Below are positions 8,098-16,649 of a DNA stretch of 64,000 nt, in pieces (positions within the stretch are counted from its first letter, which is position 1; each line of letters opens with the position of its first letter). Origin of the DNA: JAFGUF01 sp040883315 (GTDB lineage Bacteria > Bacillota > Clostridia > Christensenellales > UMGS416). Where the stretch lies: contig JBFLKU010000015.1 in NCBI GenBank assembly GCA_040883315.1, forward strand, positions 1 to 64,000, written 5' to 3'. The notes under the pieces are model-generated. The model saw only the letters and a list, made by a program, of their open reading frames with translations. It ran no database searches and was not told the origin of the DNA. The position numbers and the translations under genes are program-made.

Positions 8098-9216
8098 ATG
8101 AAAAAGTTTTTTGCGATGTTACTAGTAATAGTAATGGTATTTTCATTAGCAGCATGTAAAGACACAGCTCCAGCTGATGACAATACAAAGCCAGCAGACG
8201 ACGGACAACAAGTAGAAGAAACAACAGGTAGTATAGAAGGAATGACGGTTGCTTTTATCCCTAAACTAACAGGTAATTCATTCTTTGAAGCAGCTAATGA
8301 CGGTGCTCAAAAGTATGCAGAACAATGGGGAATCGAAGTTAAGTATATGGGCAGTGCTGCAGCTTCTGTTACTGACCAACTAGAAGTTATTCAACAAGCT
8401 ATTGATGCTGGTGTAGATGCAATTTCTATTTCTTCAGTGGATGCAAAAGCATTGGATGAAAAGCTAAAAGAAGCACAAGACATGGGTATCGTTGTAACAA
8501 CATGGGACTCAGACGTATCATCAGATGCACGTTCTTTGATGGTATCTCAAGGCACACCTAAAATATTGGGTGAAATGCTGGTAGATATGGGTGCTGACGC
8601 ATTAACAAACCGTGGCGTTGACATAAACGGCGAAGTAAAATATGTTTGGCACTATTCACAAGCAGCTGTTGCAGACCAAAACTCATGGTATGTAGCTGGC
8701 GAAGAATACATTAAAGAAAAGTATCCAAACTGGGTAGCAGTAGCTGATCCTTTCTATTCAGAGCAAGATTCTCAAAAATCAGTTTCTATCGGTGAATCAA
8801 TTTTTGAAGCATATCCTGACATAGACCTAATCATCTGCAACGACTCAACAGCATTGCCAGGACAAAGCCAAGCAGCACAAAACAAAGGCCTGACAAAAGA
8901 TGACGTAACAATTACTGGCTTCTGCACACCATCAGGTATGACAGCATATCTAGAAGCTGGCATAGTAGAACAATGGGGACTTTGGGACTGCGGTATTCAA
9001 GGCGCTCTAGGCTGCTACTTTGCAGCATACTTAGCAGCTGGCAACGAAGTATCAGCTGGTGATGTAATAGACGTACCAGGAATCGGTGCATGCTCAATAG
9101 TAACAAACGATGAGCTAGTACCAGGGGATTCTACTCCTGAGAAAAACAACGGTGTTGTTCTTCTTCCAGAGCGTGTAGTCTTCACAGAGGAAAATGTAGC
9201 AGACTATCCTTTCTAA
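8098..9216 (+). CDS. lsrB: AI-2 binding lipoprotein
   Basis: This is the extracellular AI-2 receptor that delivers ligand to LsrCDA. The start at 8098 follows AAGGAGG and gives a lipoprotein signal peptide with lipobox SLAAC near residue 20 and an acidic linker. The mature part follows E. coli LsrB: AFIPKLTGNSFF, TTWDSD, SQGTP, VADQNSW, GLWD and a final NNGVVLLPERVVF. Of the six known ligand contacts, Lys, Asp, Asp, Gln and Pro are present. In the ALPGQSQAA segment the last Ala contact appears to be Gln. Variant LsrB receptors are known in Clostridia, so AI-2 binding is still likely. Confidence 0.9.
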   Translation: MKKFFAMLLVIVMVFSLAACKDTAPADDNTKPADDGQQVEETTGSIEGMTVAFIPKLTGNSFFEAANDGAQKYAEQWGIEVKYMGSAAASVTDQLEVIQQAIDAGVDAISISSVDAKALDEKLKEAQDMGIVVTTWDSDVSSDARSLMVSQGTPKILGEMLVDMGADALTNRGVDINGEVKYVWHYSQAAVADQNSWYVAGEEYIKEKYPNWVAVADPFYSEQDSQKSVSIGESIFEAYPDIDLIICNDSTALPGQSQAAQNKGLTKDDVTITGFCTPSGMTAYLEAGIVEQWGLWDCGIQGALGCYFAAYLAAGNEVSAGDVIDVPGIGACSIVTNDELVPGDSTPEKNNGVVLLPERVVFTEENVADYPF

Positions 9217-9267
9217 TAAGCCAAAAGTTATAAAAAGAGAATAGCAAAAACATACAAGTTAGTAAAT

Positions 9268-9295
9268 AAAAAGCCATCCTGCGGATGGCTTTTTG
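9268..9295. terminator. Bidirectional terminator between lsrB and the helicase gene
   Basis: AAAAAGCCATCC and GGATGGCTTTTT form a 12-bp stem around TGC. The sequence has a T run on one strand and an A run on the other, so it can stop transcripts from both converging genes. Confidence 0.88.
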
Positions 9296-9317
9296 TATAT
9301 CAGGTTTGGTAAAATAC

Positions 9318-10919
9318 TTATTTATTTTTTGTTTTTGCAGGCTCTAGTGATATTTGTCTACCTCTTATCATTACATTTTTAAATCTGCTTATCACGTTAG
9401 TAGCATCAAAATCTGCTATCTCTACAAACGAAAACTTATCGTATATATCTACTTTGCCGATATTTCTGCCGCTGATTTCGGTTTCGCCTACAATGCAGCC
9501 AACAATATCTCGGGGTGTTATTTTGTCCATTTTGCCTACATTTACGAAGAACCTAACCATACCGGATTCTGCACCTGTATTTTTGAAGTTTGCCTTGATT
9601 ATATTATCACCTGTATTGCTGACTTTTTTCTTGCTTTTAGCTTGCGATTTTAGTAGAGCACATGAAACGTCTTTGGCATTGTATCCTTCATTTTGCAGTG
9701 CTTCTATTACTGGGTAGTAATCATAAAAATCACCCTTAAGAAGCTCATGCTTTATGCCATCTATAATCTCTTGAGATTTTATATTTTGAATATCTGATTC
9801 ACTAGGTATAGATGATTGCTTTATTTCACACTTAGTAAATCTTTGTATTTCATTTATTCTCTTTTGGTGGTTTTTGCCGTTTACAAATGTAATTGCTGTG
9901 CCGGCTCTTCCGGCTCTTCCTGTACGTCCTATTCTATGTACGTAGTATTCGTCATCAATAGGTATATCAAAGTTTATTACAAGCTCCACGTCATCCACAT
10001 CTATGCCTCGTGCTGCCACATCGGTCGCTACTAATACCTTTACGCTGCCGCTGCGGAATGCATTCATCACCCTGTCTCGCCCGTTCTGACGCATGTCACC
10101 GTGTAGTGCTGAAGCAGCAATGCCCTTGCTTTGCAATTCCTCTACCACTTCGTCAACCATGCGTTTTGTATTGCAAAACACTAAAGAAAGCTGTGGTCTG
10201 TGGAATTCATATAATCTGATTAGTGCATCAGTTTTTTTGATTTTTACTGTACTTATGAATCTTTGCTCAATGCTAGCAACTGTTAAATTTGTGCCTACTG
10301 ATTTAATAAGCTTTGCATTCTTTTGATAATTTTTAGTTATACGCATTATGTCGTTTGACATTGTTGCAGAAAACAGCACTGTGATTCTCTCTGATGGAAC
10401 ATCTTCAAGAATAGTCTCTATATCTTCTCTAAAGCCCATGTTTAGCATTTCATCTGCCTCATCCAATACCATAAGCTTTAAATTGCCTAGTTTAAGCGTG
10501 CGGCGACGCATATGATCCATCACTCTGCCGGGAGTGCCTATTACTATTTGCGCACCAGATTTCAGCTGTCTTATTTGGTTGTTTATAGGTGCTCCGCCGT
10601 AGATGGGAACAATATTTAATCCTTTTTTATTTTCTGCACTGCGGGCTATTTCATTGGCAGCCTGTACTGCTAGCTCTCTGGTGGGGCATAGTATTAGTGC
10701 CTGTACGGATTTGTCCTCCGGATTAACTAAATCTACAGCCGGTAGTCCAAAGGCCATAGTTTTGCCTGTGCCTGTCTGTGAGTGACCGATTACGTCCTGT
10801 CCGCTTAGTATTAAGGGGATGCAGTCGGCCTGTATATTAGTAGGGATTTTGAAGCCCATATTGTCGATAGATGTTAAAATTTCCTGTGATAAGCCTAATT
10901 GACTAAAGTCATTGTTCAT
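9318..10919 (-). CDS. deaD: DEAD-box ATP-dependent RNA helicase with DbpA-like RNA-binding domain
   Basis: This cytosolic RNA helicase (533 aa) has the Q motif at about 1-30, Walker A SQTGTGKT (47-54), PTRELAVQ (80-87), DEAD (153-156), SAT (184-186) and HRIGRTGRAGRAG (about 330). The C-terminal part (about 455-530, MVRFFVNVGKMDKITPRDIV) is the DbpA/CsdA-type RNA-binding domain seen in helicases for ribosome assembly and cold adaptation. Naming is at family level, since deaD and cshA are hard to separate here. The gene is alone, with its own strong promoter and a long leader. Confidence 0.9.
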   Translation of the reverse strand: MNNDFSQLGLSQEILTSIDNMGFKIPTNIQADCIPLILSGQDVIGHSQTGTGKTMAFGLPAVDLVNPEDKSVQALILCPTRELAVQAANEIARSAENKKGLNIVPIYGGAPINNQIRQLKSGAQIVIGTPGRVMDHMRRRTLKLGNLKLMVLDEADEMLNMGFREDIETILEDVPSERITVLFSATMSNDIMRITKNYQKNAKLIKSVGTNLTVASIEQRFISTVKIKKTDALIRLYEFHRPQLSLVFCNTKRMVDEVVEELQSKGIAASALHGDMRQNGRDRVMNAFRSGSVKVLVATDVAARGIDVDDVELVINFDIPIDDEYYVHRIGRTGRAGRAGTAITFVNGKNHQKRINEIQRFTKCEIKQSSIPSESDIQNIKSQEIIDGIKHELLKGDFYDYYPVIEALQNEGYNAKDVSCALLKSQAKSKKKVSNTGDNIIKANFKNTGAESGMVRFFVNVGKMDKITPRDIVGCIVGETEISGRNIGKVDIYDKFSFVEIADFDATNVISRFKNVMIRGRQISLEPAKTKNK

Positions 10920-11317
10920 TAAGTATTGCCTTTCTTATTGCTAATATGTTCTAGAAAATTATATAAGTGAGCATAAGAAAAAAGCATTTCAAACAAATAA
11001 TGCATTTTAGTTAGACAAATATCAATCATTTTAATCAAATCGGATATATTATTTATACATTTTCTGATCTAGAGGACTTTCAGCACTGGGACAAAGTGCC
11101 GATGACATTCATATAACACTTCCCCATATAAATAATTCAAATAGAAATATGTCACATTTTTACGTTCGCCTAATTATATAGGATATACCGCAAAAGTCAA
11201 GAGAAAGTTTGATATGCATCAATAGCGTTGCGGAAGCAAACCGAAATATTGCCGTTGATTTAAGTTTCGCAATGTAACCTATTTGTGGCTTTAGATATGC
11301 TTTGAACAGAAATAAAG
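10920..11317 (-). other. Long 5' leader and promoter of the RNA helicase gene
   Basis: This 398-base stretch holds no gene. The promoter near 11173-11200 leaves about 245 nt of untranslated leader before the helicase ATG. The leader has a GCACT/AGTGC hairpin (11083-11099) and, nearer the gene, a weak GCATT/AATGC hairpin followed by six T on the minus strand (10978-11003). I see no known riboswitch. Between 11200 and the regulator stop at 11318 I see no clear terminator. Confidence 0.5.
11173..11200 (-). promoter_or_regulatory. Strong promoter for the RNA helicase gene
   Basis: On the minus strand TTGACT (11200-11195) and TATAAT (11178-11173) are 16 bases apart. No other gene lies between it and the helicase start. 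Confidence 0.75.
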
Positions 11318-12919
11318 CTAATCTTTCTCTGTAGATTTTTTTATTTTTCTGTATTCGCTTGGGGTTACATTCTCATACTTCTTGAAAATTTGCGTAAAGT
11401 GAGAGAAATTATCATACCCAAGCTCCAGAGCAACCATACTGACTGATATATTCGAATTCTCCAAAAGATTTTTGGCTACTTCAACTTTTGTTTTCATAAT
11501 ATAATGCTTTATATTCTGCCCAGTTTCTTTTTTGAATAGCTTTGTAAAATATTCTGGGCTCAGGTGAATGTAGTCTGCAACGTCTGACACTGATAAGTTT
11601 TTAGAAAGATTTGTGACTATATATGTTTTTGCTTTTTCAACATCATTTTTCGGTGCAGATTCATGCTGAGCCGTGTCCAACACATGCAGCATGAAGTTGA
11701 CGGACTTTTTAAAGGCGTCAACATTTTTAAAGCCATCCATATAATCGTTGTATTGATATTCCTCTGAAAAAAGATTGGATATATTTATATTGTTGTCATC
11801 GAGGTAGCTGAAGAATATCTGAGTTAGCCTTTGATGCAGATTGCATAGGTTTTGAAAATTTGCATGGTTTGATTCTATCATTTTATCTATAAAGGATAGT
11901 ATCTCGGTACGAAGCAAATTATTATGTTTTGAATTTAGTAGCTTTTCCCAGCGAAATACACTTTCGCTAATATCCATTGTTGAAGAGAAATCTTCTTCAT
12001 CCGGAGAAGTTTGATATATGCCAGGTTTTTCTGTTACATTATCATTTATAAATGAGTGCATTTTCCCTAGTTCAGCTCTAGCAGAAGATAGAGTTGTAGG
12101 TGTGCCAATGTAGCATGCGATATCTGGAGACAGATTTTCTGCAAGATGCTGAAAGAATACATTGCACTGGAATTGTGTGCAGGGAAAGTTGGCTGAATTA
12201 TCCGAAAAGAGCAATATTACGAATTGCTTAAATTTATTTATTGCCATTAATGAATAGATGGGATATTCAAGGTTTGCTTTTGACAATGCGCTTTTTAATG
12301 TGCTTCTAATGCTGCTATTGGAGAAAGTATCTAAATCCGAATGACAGTAGGGAAACCATTCAATTACAAATAACTGAATGGCAGAGTCCATGGCTATCGG
12401 AAAACCTAAATTGTTCAGCAGGTTGACAGACTCGGTGACATTCTCTAGGGAACTAGAAAACAGATTGGCTACGGTACGGTCTGTGAGCTCTAACTCATTT
12501 GTCTTATATAGCTTTCCGTAAGAATATAGTTGCTTTTCTTGACGATTATGATAAATTTGGTTAACTGCTTTCTTTAGCGAAGCCTCTATCTCGTCGTATG
12601 GAGCAGGCTGTACTATATAGTCAAAGCATCCGAGCTTTAGGCTCTCTTGAGCATATGAAAAATCCGCATGGGAAGAAAGCATTATGCTTATTATATCGGG
12701 ATATTTTTCATTAATCCATCTGATTAAATCTAGTCCGGTTTCATCCGGCATTTCTATGTCTGAAAGAACTATATCAATAGGAAACTCCCCAATTATTGAT
12801 TTTGCTTCCTTTGAACTATAGGCTGATTTAACATTATCTATTCCGATTTTTTCAAAATTTACTGCAGACAAGATCCCTTTTACTACAGAAAATTGATCAT
12901 CTACGACTAATATATTCAT
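11318..12919 (-). CDS. Response regulator, YesN-like (receiver plus AraC-type DNA-binding domain)
   Basis: The N-terminal receiver (about 1-120) has the acidic pair DD at 7-8 and the phosphoacceptor Asp54 in IVLSDIEMP. The usual switch lysine is replaced by Gln104 in DYIVQPAPYDE. A variable middle of about 300 residues is followed by an AraC-type double helix-turn-helix (about 430-530) with LSVSDVADYIHLSPEYFTKL and ALELGYDNFSHFTQIFKKY. It lies 27 bases after the sensor gene in the same operon and is its evident partner. Such pairs usually sense extracellular sugars and activate importer genes. Likely targets are the importer promoters near 32.6 kb (inference). Confidence 0.9.
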   Translation of the reverse strand: MNILVVDDQFSVVKGILSAVNFEKIGIDNVKSAYSSKEAKSIIGEFPIDIVLSDIEMPDETGLDLIRWINEKYPDIISIMLSSHADFSYAQESLKLGCFDYIVQPAPYDEIEASLKKAVNQIYHNRQEKQLYSYGKLYKTNELELTDRTVANLFSSSLENVTESVNLLNNLGFPIAMDSAIQLFVIEWFPYCHSDLDTFSNSSIRSTLKSALSKANLEYPIYSLMAINKFKQFVILLFSDNSANFPCTQFQCNVFFQHLAENLSPDIACYIGTPTTLSSARAELGKMHSFINDNVTEKPGIYQTSPDEEDFSSTMDISESVFRWEKLLNSKHNNLLRTEILSFIDKMIESNHANFQNLCNLHQRLTQIFFSYLDDNNINISNLFSEEYQYNDYMDGFKNVDAFKKSVNFMLHVLDTAQHESAPKNDVEKAKTYIVTNLSKNLSVSDVADYIHLSPEYFTKLFKKETGQNIKHYIMKTKVEVAKNLLENSNISVSMVALELGYDNFSHFTQIFKKYENVTPSEYRKIKKSTEKD

Positions 12920-12946
12920 AAAATTATCACTCCTTCAAAAGGCGAT

Positions 12947-14653
12947 TTACATAGGGAGATGGAATAATGCACTTGCCCCTCCTGTTGGTTTATTAAAGAA
13001 AGTAGCTTCATAATCTTTTTTATAAATTAAGCGTATTCTATGCTTTAGATTGCTTATTCCTACATGATATTCCTCGAAGGCATAGTCGTCTTCTGCATTT
13101 AGTATTTCAAGCATTTCTTTGCTATATCCTATGCCGTTGTCACTTAAGCGTATTCTGATAAACGGCTTATCCTCGATTATAACCTTGTCAATATTTATAT
13201 CGAAACGTAGTATGTTGTTTGATTTACCGCCATACTTATATGAGTTTTCTAGGAAAGTCTGTATGATTAGCGGAGGAATTTGGCAGCTAAGCAACTCTGG
13301 GTCAATATTTTGTGTGACCAAGAACGGCTTTACTCTGTCAAGCAGCACTATATGATAATAATCATTGACTTCATCAAGCTCTGATTTAAGGGATACTAAA
13401 GTCATATTGTCATGGAAAATATAGCGAAGGTGATTTGAAAAAGACAGTATCATCAAACGCATTTTTTCATATTCCGTATTTTCAAGCATATTATATAGGC
13501 TTTTTAAGCAATTCAAGAAGAAATGAGAGCGAGTTTGCAATTGAAAATATTGAAGCATAGCATGCTCTTTCTCTTTATCCTTGTTTATGTTTTCTATTTG
13601 AAGGTGCACTTTTTGGTCAATCAAATCATTAAGTGCCTCGTTTATAGTCTGGAGCTCCGATATGTTGCTGTTGTCCACCACATAAGTGCCTTGAGGCTGG
13701 CTAGAGAGAAGCTCAGAGGCATTTGCTATCTGGTTAAGCGGATAGATTAGTATCTTGCTGATTAGGGTGTAGATAAGCAATATGAAGCCGCATATGACTA
13801 CTAAAATGAATGCAAGAAGTATGGCAGACAGCCGAGAATAAATCAGAATATTTTGCTGGGATATAATTATGCACACATTTATGCCGCAGTCTGCAATTTC
13901 TCTTGATTGGATAACAAATTTTGAAATCAACAGGGAAACTACTCCGTGCTTTGGCTGCGTTATTTCCTCCATTGAAATAGAATTCTCTTCTATATATTCT
14001 GTGTTTGTTAAAACTCTATTTTCATCATAAAAAGCAAATTGGGGAAAATACTGATCACTGCTTTCATTTCCGGTTGAAGATAAATATTTTAGGTCTATCG
14101 CAGAGCAGATATATAAATCATTGAGTTTAGAGGTATAAAGAAGAATAGCATTCTCGTTTTCGCTGTATAACTGCCACGAGGAAAAGAAGGAATCAGGAGC
14201 TTTTTTGCAATATTCTTTTAGAGTAGTTATTAAGTTTGCATTTTTCAGGGTATCTTGAGCAGCAGAATTTTTTGCACCGAATTTATACATTGAAATGCTA
14301 TTTGATTCGTCAAATATCATAATAATGCCCGATGAAGGAACTCTGTTTTTTATAATTTCTCGTAAATTGTATTTCAGCAGCACTTCCTGATGAGAAGGAA
14401 GAGAGTGAAGAGACAATAATCGAAAATCATAATTATCAAAATATGTATCCTGTGTGAAAGACACTAAATCATCCATCATATAAACAAGCTCATTTGTGTA
14501 CACATCCAAAGAGGCATTGTTTCTGAAATCAAGCTGCTTTTGATATGTGGAAAGAGTATAGTAGCCGAACACGCCTAGGCCTAGGAGTACTACAAACAGA
14601 ATTATGGCAAAATACATTACAAAATATTTTGTGATGGATATTGACTTTCTCAT
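12947..14653 (-). CDS. Sensor histidine kinase, YesM-like
   Basis: This 568-aa membrane sensor has a first transmembrane helix at about 10-33, an extracellular sensing region of about 240 residues and a second helix at about 280-300. A HAMP-like segment, a His_kinase (PF06580-type) domain and a C-terminal ATPase domain follow. The phosphoacceptor His is in LQTRSHFFLNCLKSLYNML. This is a variant of the usual QxNPHFLxN box, with Ser replacing Pro before the His. IIQTFLENSYKYG and DNGIGY form the N and G boxes. The start is ATG 14653. A 12-codon frame ends on this ATG, which may couple translation. The regulator gene follows. Confidence 0.88.
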   Translation of the reverse strand: MRKSISITKYFVMYFAIILFVVLLGLGVFGYYTLSTYQKQLDFRNNASLDVYTNELVYMMDDLVSFTQDTYFDNYDFRLLSLHSLPSHQEVLLKYNLREIIKNRVPSSGIIMIFDESNSISMYKFGAKNSAAQDTLKNANLITTLKEYCKKAPDSFFSSWQLYSENENAILLYTSKLNDLYICSAIDLKYLSSTGNESSDQYFPQFAFYDENRVLTNTEYIEENSISMEEITQPKHGVVSLLISKFVIQSREIADCGINVCIIISQQNILIYSRLSAILLAFILVVICGFILLIYTLISKILIYPLNQIANASELLSSQPQGTYVVDNSNISELQTINEALNDLIDQKVHLQIENINKDKEKEHAMLQYFQLQTRSHFFLNCLKSLYNMLENTEYEKMRLMILSFSNHLRYIFHDNMTLVSLKSELDEVNDYYHIVLLDRVKPFLVTQNIDPELLSCQIPPLIIQTFLENSYKYGGKSNNILRFDINIDKVIIEDKPFIRIRLSDNGIGYSKEMLEILNAEDDYAFEEYHVGISNLKHRIRLIYKKDYEATFFNKPTGGASALFHLPM

Positions 14654-14688
14654 AAAGCAATTACCTCGTGTATAAAAACGTTTAACAT
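14650..14688 (-). CDS. Possible 12-codon leader ORF coupled to the sensor kinase
   Basis: ATG 14688 has a good TTAAGGAG site 3-4 bases upstream and encodes MLNVFIHEVIAL. Its TGA stop overlaps the kinase ATG as ATGA. The kinase itself has only a distant GAGG. The reading frame lies over a LacI-type operator-like site. It could be a translational-coupling leader or chance. Confidence 0.3.
   Translation of the reverse strand: MLNVFIHEVIAL
14672..14688. promoter_or_regulatory. LacI-type operator-like site 1
   Basis: The 17-mer ATAAAAACGTTTAACAT lies in the leader of the sensor-kinase operon. It shares the core AAACGTTTRAYAT with five other sites between here and 28.7 kb. Confidence 0.5.
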
Positions 14689-14751
14689 TACGCTCCTTAA
14701 AAGTTAAAAAATAATTATAGGTTTCTCATATAAAAGAAGCCGTATAAATAT

Positions 14752-14780
14752 ATTTTAAGCCAATGAAAATCAAAAGTCAA
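14752..14780 (-). promoter_or_regulatory. Predicted promoter of the first sensor/regulator operon
   Basis: On the minus strand TTGACT (14780-14775) is 17 bases from TAAAAT (14757-14752). The kinase start is about 100 bases downstream. Confidence 0.55.
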
Positions 14781-14853
14781 AGAATAAGAGGGTGTTTATA
14801 GAATTTCTAATATTATCAGCTATAAAACCAGCAAGAAACTGTGATTTTTAAAA

Positions 14854-14870
14854 ATGAAAACGTTTGACAT
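14854..14870. promoter_or_regulatory. LacI-type operator-like site 2
   Basis: ATGAAAACGTTTGACAT covers the -35 TTGACA of the following promoter, the classic position for a LacI-family repressor. Confidence 0.6.
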
Positions 14871-14892
14871 TATTTTATTCAAATGATACAAT
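14864..14892 (+). promoter_or_regulatory. Promoter of the first esterase operon
   Basis: A perfect TTGACA (14864-14869) is 17 bases from TACAAT (14887-14892). It precedes the ATG at 14926, which has AGGAAGGAG in front. Confidence 0.8.
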
Positions 14893-14925
14893 TTATGTGA
14901 AAGATGCTATAGGAAGGAGTAAAAG

Positions 14926-15714
14926 ATGGCTTATATTGAATTTAATGCATTATCGGTGTATTTAGGCGGATCATTCTCTGCCAAAGTATTTTTGCCGGAA
15001 ATGGACAAGCTAGAGCTTGACGATTCAGGACATAAAAAAAGCTATCCGGTTTTGTGGCTGCTCCATACAAATGGAGGCAATGCATTGGATTGGCTGCGCA
15101 CACCTGCCGAGCAGTGTGCTATTGACAACGGTATTTTTATCATTGCACCTGATGTAGGGCATACTCTATGTACAAATATGGAATATGGTGCACCCTACGA
15201 AAGATTTATGTACGAGGAGTTTCCGGCAATATGCAAAAATACATTTCCGATTTCAGGTAATCTAGAACTAAACTGGATTGGCGGAGTTGGTACAGGAGCT
15301 TATGGAGCGGCGAAAATGGCGATAAAGCATCCTGATGTTTTCTCGAAATGTTTGATATTTGACGGATATTTGGATATGAAAAAAATATGCGACAGGGCAA
15401 TTATAGGTGAGCAGACAGGCATACATCACACGAAGGCTTCATTGGAGGCGGTGTTTGGTGAGTTAGAGGAATTTATGGGCAGTGAAAATGATATTTTTAC
15501 TGAGGTTTCTTCGGCAAAGGCAGGAGAGTTTTATATGAGCTGCTCAAAAGATTCAAAAAATCTAGAGGAGTACAAAGTATTTGCAGAGCTTCTAGGAGAG
15601 AAGACAATCTTTGATGAAGGTGACTATAAGGCGGATGATTTAGTACTGGAAGAGGCACTTCCAAGGGCAGTAGGCTGGGCGTGCAAAAAGGCTAAATGGG
15701 CTGAAAAGGAGTAG
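14926..15714 (+). CDS. Esterase-like alpha/beta hydrolase lacking catalytic residues (pseudoesterase)
   Basis: This 262-aa protein has the PF00756 (esterase D-like) fold pattern: YPVLWLLHTNGG near residue 40-51 and a nucleophile-elbow region at 120-127 reading GVGTGAYG. Active relatives read GFSMGGYG there, so the catalytic Ser is Gly122. The C-terminal catalytic His segment (HNWEYC in the neighbour) is also absent. It lacks a signal peptide and is probably cytosolic. Its 3' neighbour is an intact esterase 3 bases downstream. It is closely similar to the product at 29639-30376, which shares the opening MAYIEFNALS and the GxGTGAYG elbow. A binding or partner role is inferred, because hydrolysis by the usual triad looks impossible. 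Confidence 0.82.
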   Translation: MAYIEFNALSVYLGGSFSAKVFLPEMDKLELDDSGHKKSYPVLWLLHTNGGNALDWLRTPAEQCAIDNGIFIIAPDVGHTLCTNMEYGAPYERFMYEEFPAICKNTFPISGNLELNWIGGVGTGAYGAAKMAIKHPDVFSKCLIFDGYLDMKKICDRAIIGEQTGIHHTKASLEAVFGELEEFMGSENDIFTEVSSAKAGEFYMSCSKDSKNLEEYKVFAELLGEKTIFDEGDYKADDLVLEEALPRAVGWACKKAKWAEKE

Positions 15715-15717
15715 GAT

Positions 15718-16527
15718 ATGGCAAATATAAGATTATACTATTTTTCCGAGGCACTGCAGATGAAAGTAGGCGTAAATGTTATAATCCCAGAAAACACTTG
15801 GGGACATTCGCTGGCTCACAGAGAAAAAGGATATCGTTATCCTGTTCTTTGGCTTCAATCAGGCGGTGGATTCGACTATACTGACTGGCAGAGGTATACA
15901 GCACTAGAGCTTTATGCAGCTGAAGCTGGCATTGCAGTAGTATGCAGCGGAACATACTGCTCTGGCTATATGGATACGAAGCACGGGGACTTTAAATATT
16001 TTACACAGCTTTCTATAGAAACACCAAAAGTAGTACGCCATCTTTTCCCGCTGTCTGAAGACCCGAAATATAATTATATTGCAGGATTTTCTATGGGTGG
16101 ATACGGCACGATGAAATGGATGCTGCGAGACCCTGAACAATTTGCTGCATTTGGAATATTCTCAGGCTCCAAAAACATTGTAGACATGCTGCCAGATAAA
16201 GAAGACAAAGATTCGGATTTTTATATGTTCCCATTTGCATTTGGAGATAAATCAAACGTGAAAGACACAAAGGACGACAATATATATATGCTGAAAAAGC
16301 AGCTAGAAGCTGGAAAAAAATTCCCCCGCGGATACATGGCAACAGGCGAAGAAGACAGCCACTATGAAGATAATATTAGGTTTATGGATTTGTACCACGA
16401 GATGGGACTGGAATTTGAAGAGGTGCGTGACCACGGAGCACACAACTGGGAATACTGTGATAGGCACGTCAAAAAATTTATTGATTGGATAGATGTTCAA
16501 AATACATATAAAAGAAATGTGGAATAA
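15718..16527 (+). CDS. Cytosolic esterase (PF00756-like)
   Basis: This 269-aa alpha/beta hydrolase has an intact triad by inspection: Ser125 in GFSMGGYG, a likely acid at Asp213 in TGEEDS, and His242 in HGAHNWEYC. The oxyanion-side sequence is LQSGGGFDYTDWQRY. There is no signal peptide. It begins 3 bases after the pseudoesterase gene with AAGGAG in front, so the two are co-translated. It is the paralogue of the product at 28794-29639, which also sits beside a pseudoesterase. The bond cleaved is not determined by sequence. Carboxylic esters of a sugar fit the context. Confidence 0.85.
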   Translation: MANIRLYYFSEALQMKVGVNVIIPENTWGHSLAHREKGYRYPVLWLQSGGGFDYTDWQRYTALELYAAEAGIAVVCSGTYCSGYMDTKHGDFKYFTQLSIETPKVVRHLFPLSEDPKYNYIAGFSMGGYGTMKWMLRDPEQFAAFGIFSGSKNIVDMLPDKEDKDSDFYMFPFAFGDKSNVKDTKDDNIYMLKKQLEAGKKFPRGYMATGEEDSHYEDNIRFMDLYHEMGLEFEEVRDHGAHNWEYCDRHVKKFIDWIDVQNTYKRNVE

Positions 16528-16543
16528 ATCTTTTTTAATTAAT

Positions 16544-16560
16544 ATGTAAACCTTTGACAC
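16544..16560. promoter_or_regulatory. LacI-type operator-like site 3 with -35 element
   Basis: ATGTAAACCTTTGACAC contains TTGACA at 16554-16559. A clear -10 is lacking, with only AT-rich sequence near 16575-16582. It stands upstream of the esterase at 16650. Confidence 0.5.
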
Positions 16561-16649
16561 TAATTAAGATTACTTAATAAAAATGGATTAAATTTTCGAA
16601 TTTTAGTTCATATATATTTTACAACTTTACAGAGGAAAGGATATAGGAA

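Noticed and set aside
14926..15714. Calling this gene a pseudogene
   Set aside because: The frame is intact with a strong promoter and ribosome binding site, and the same catalytic loss is conserved in the paralogue at 29639, so it looks selected.
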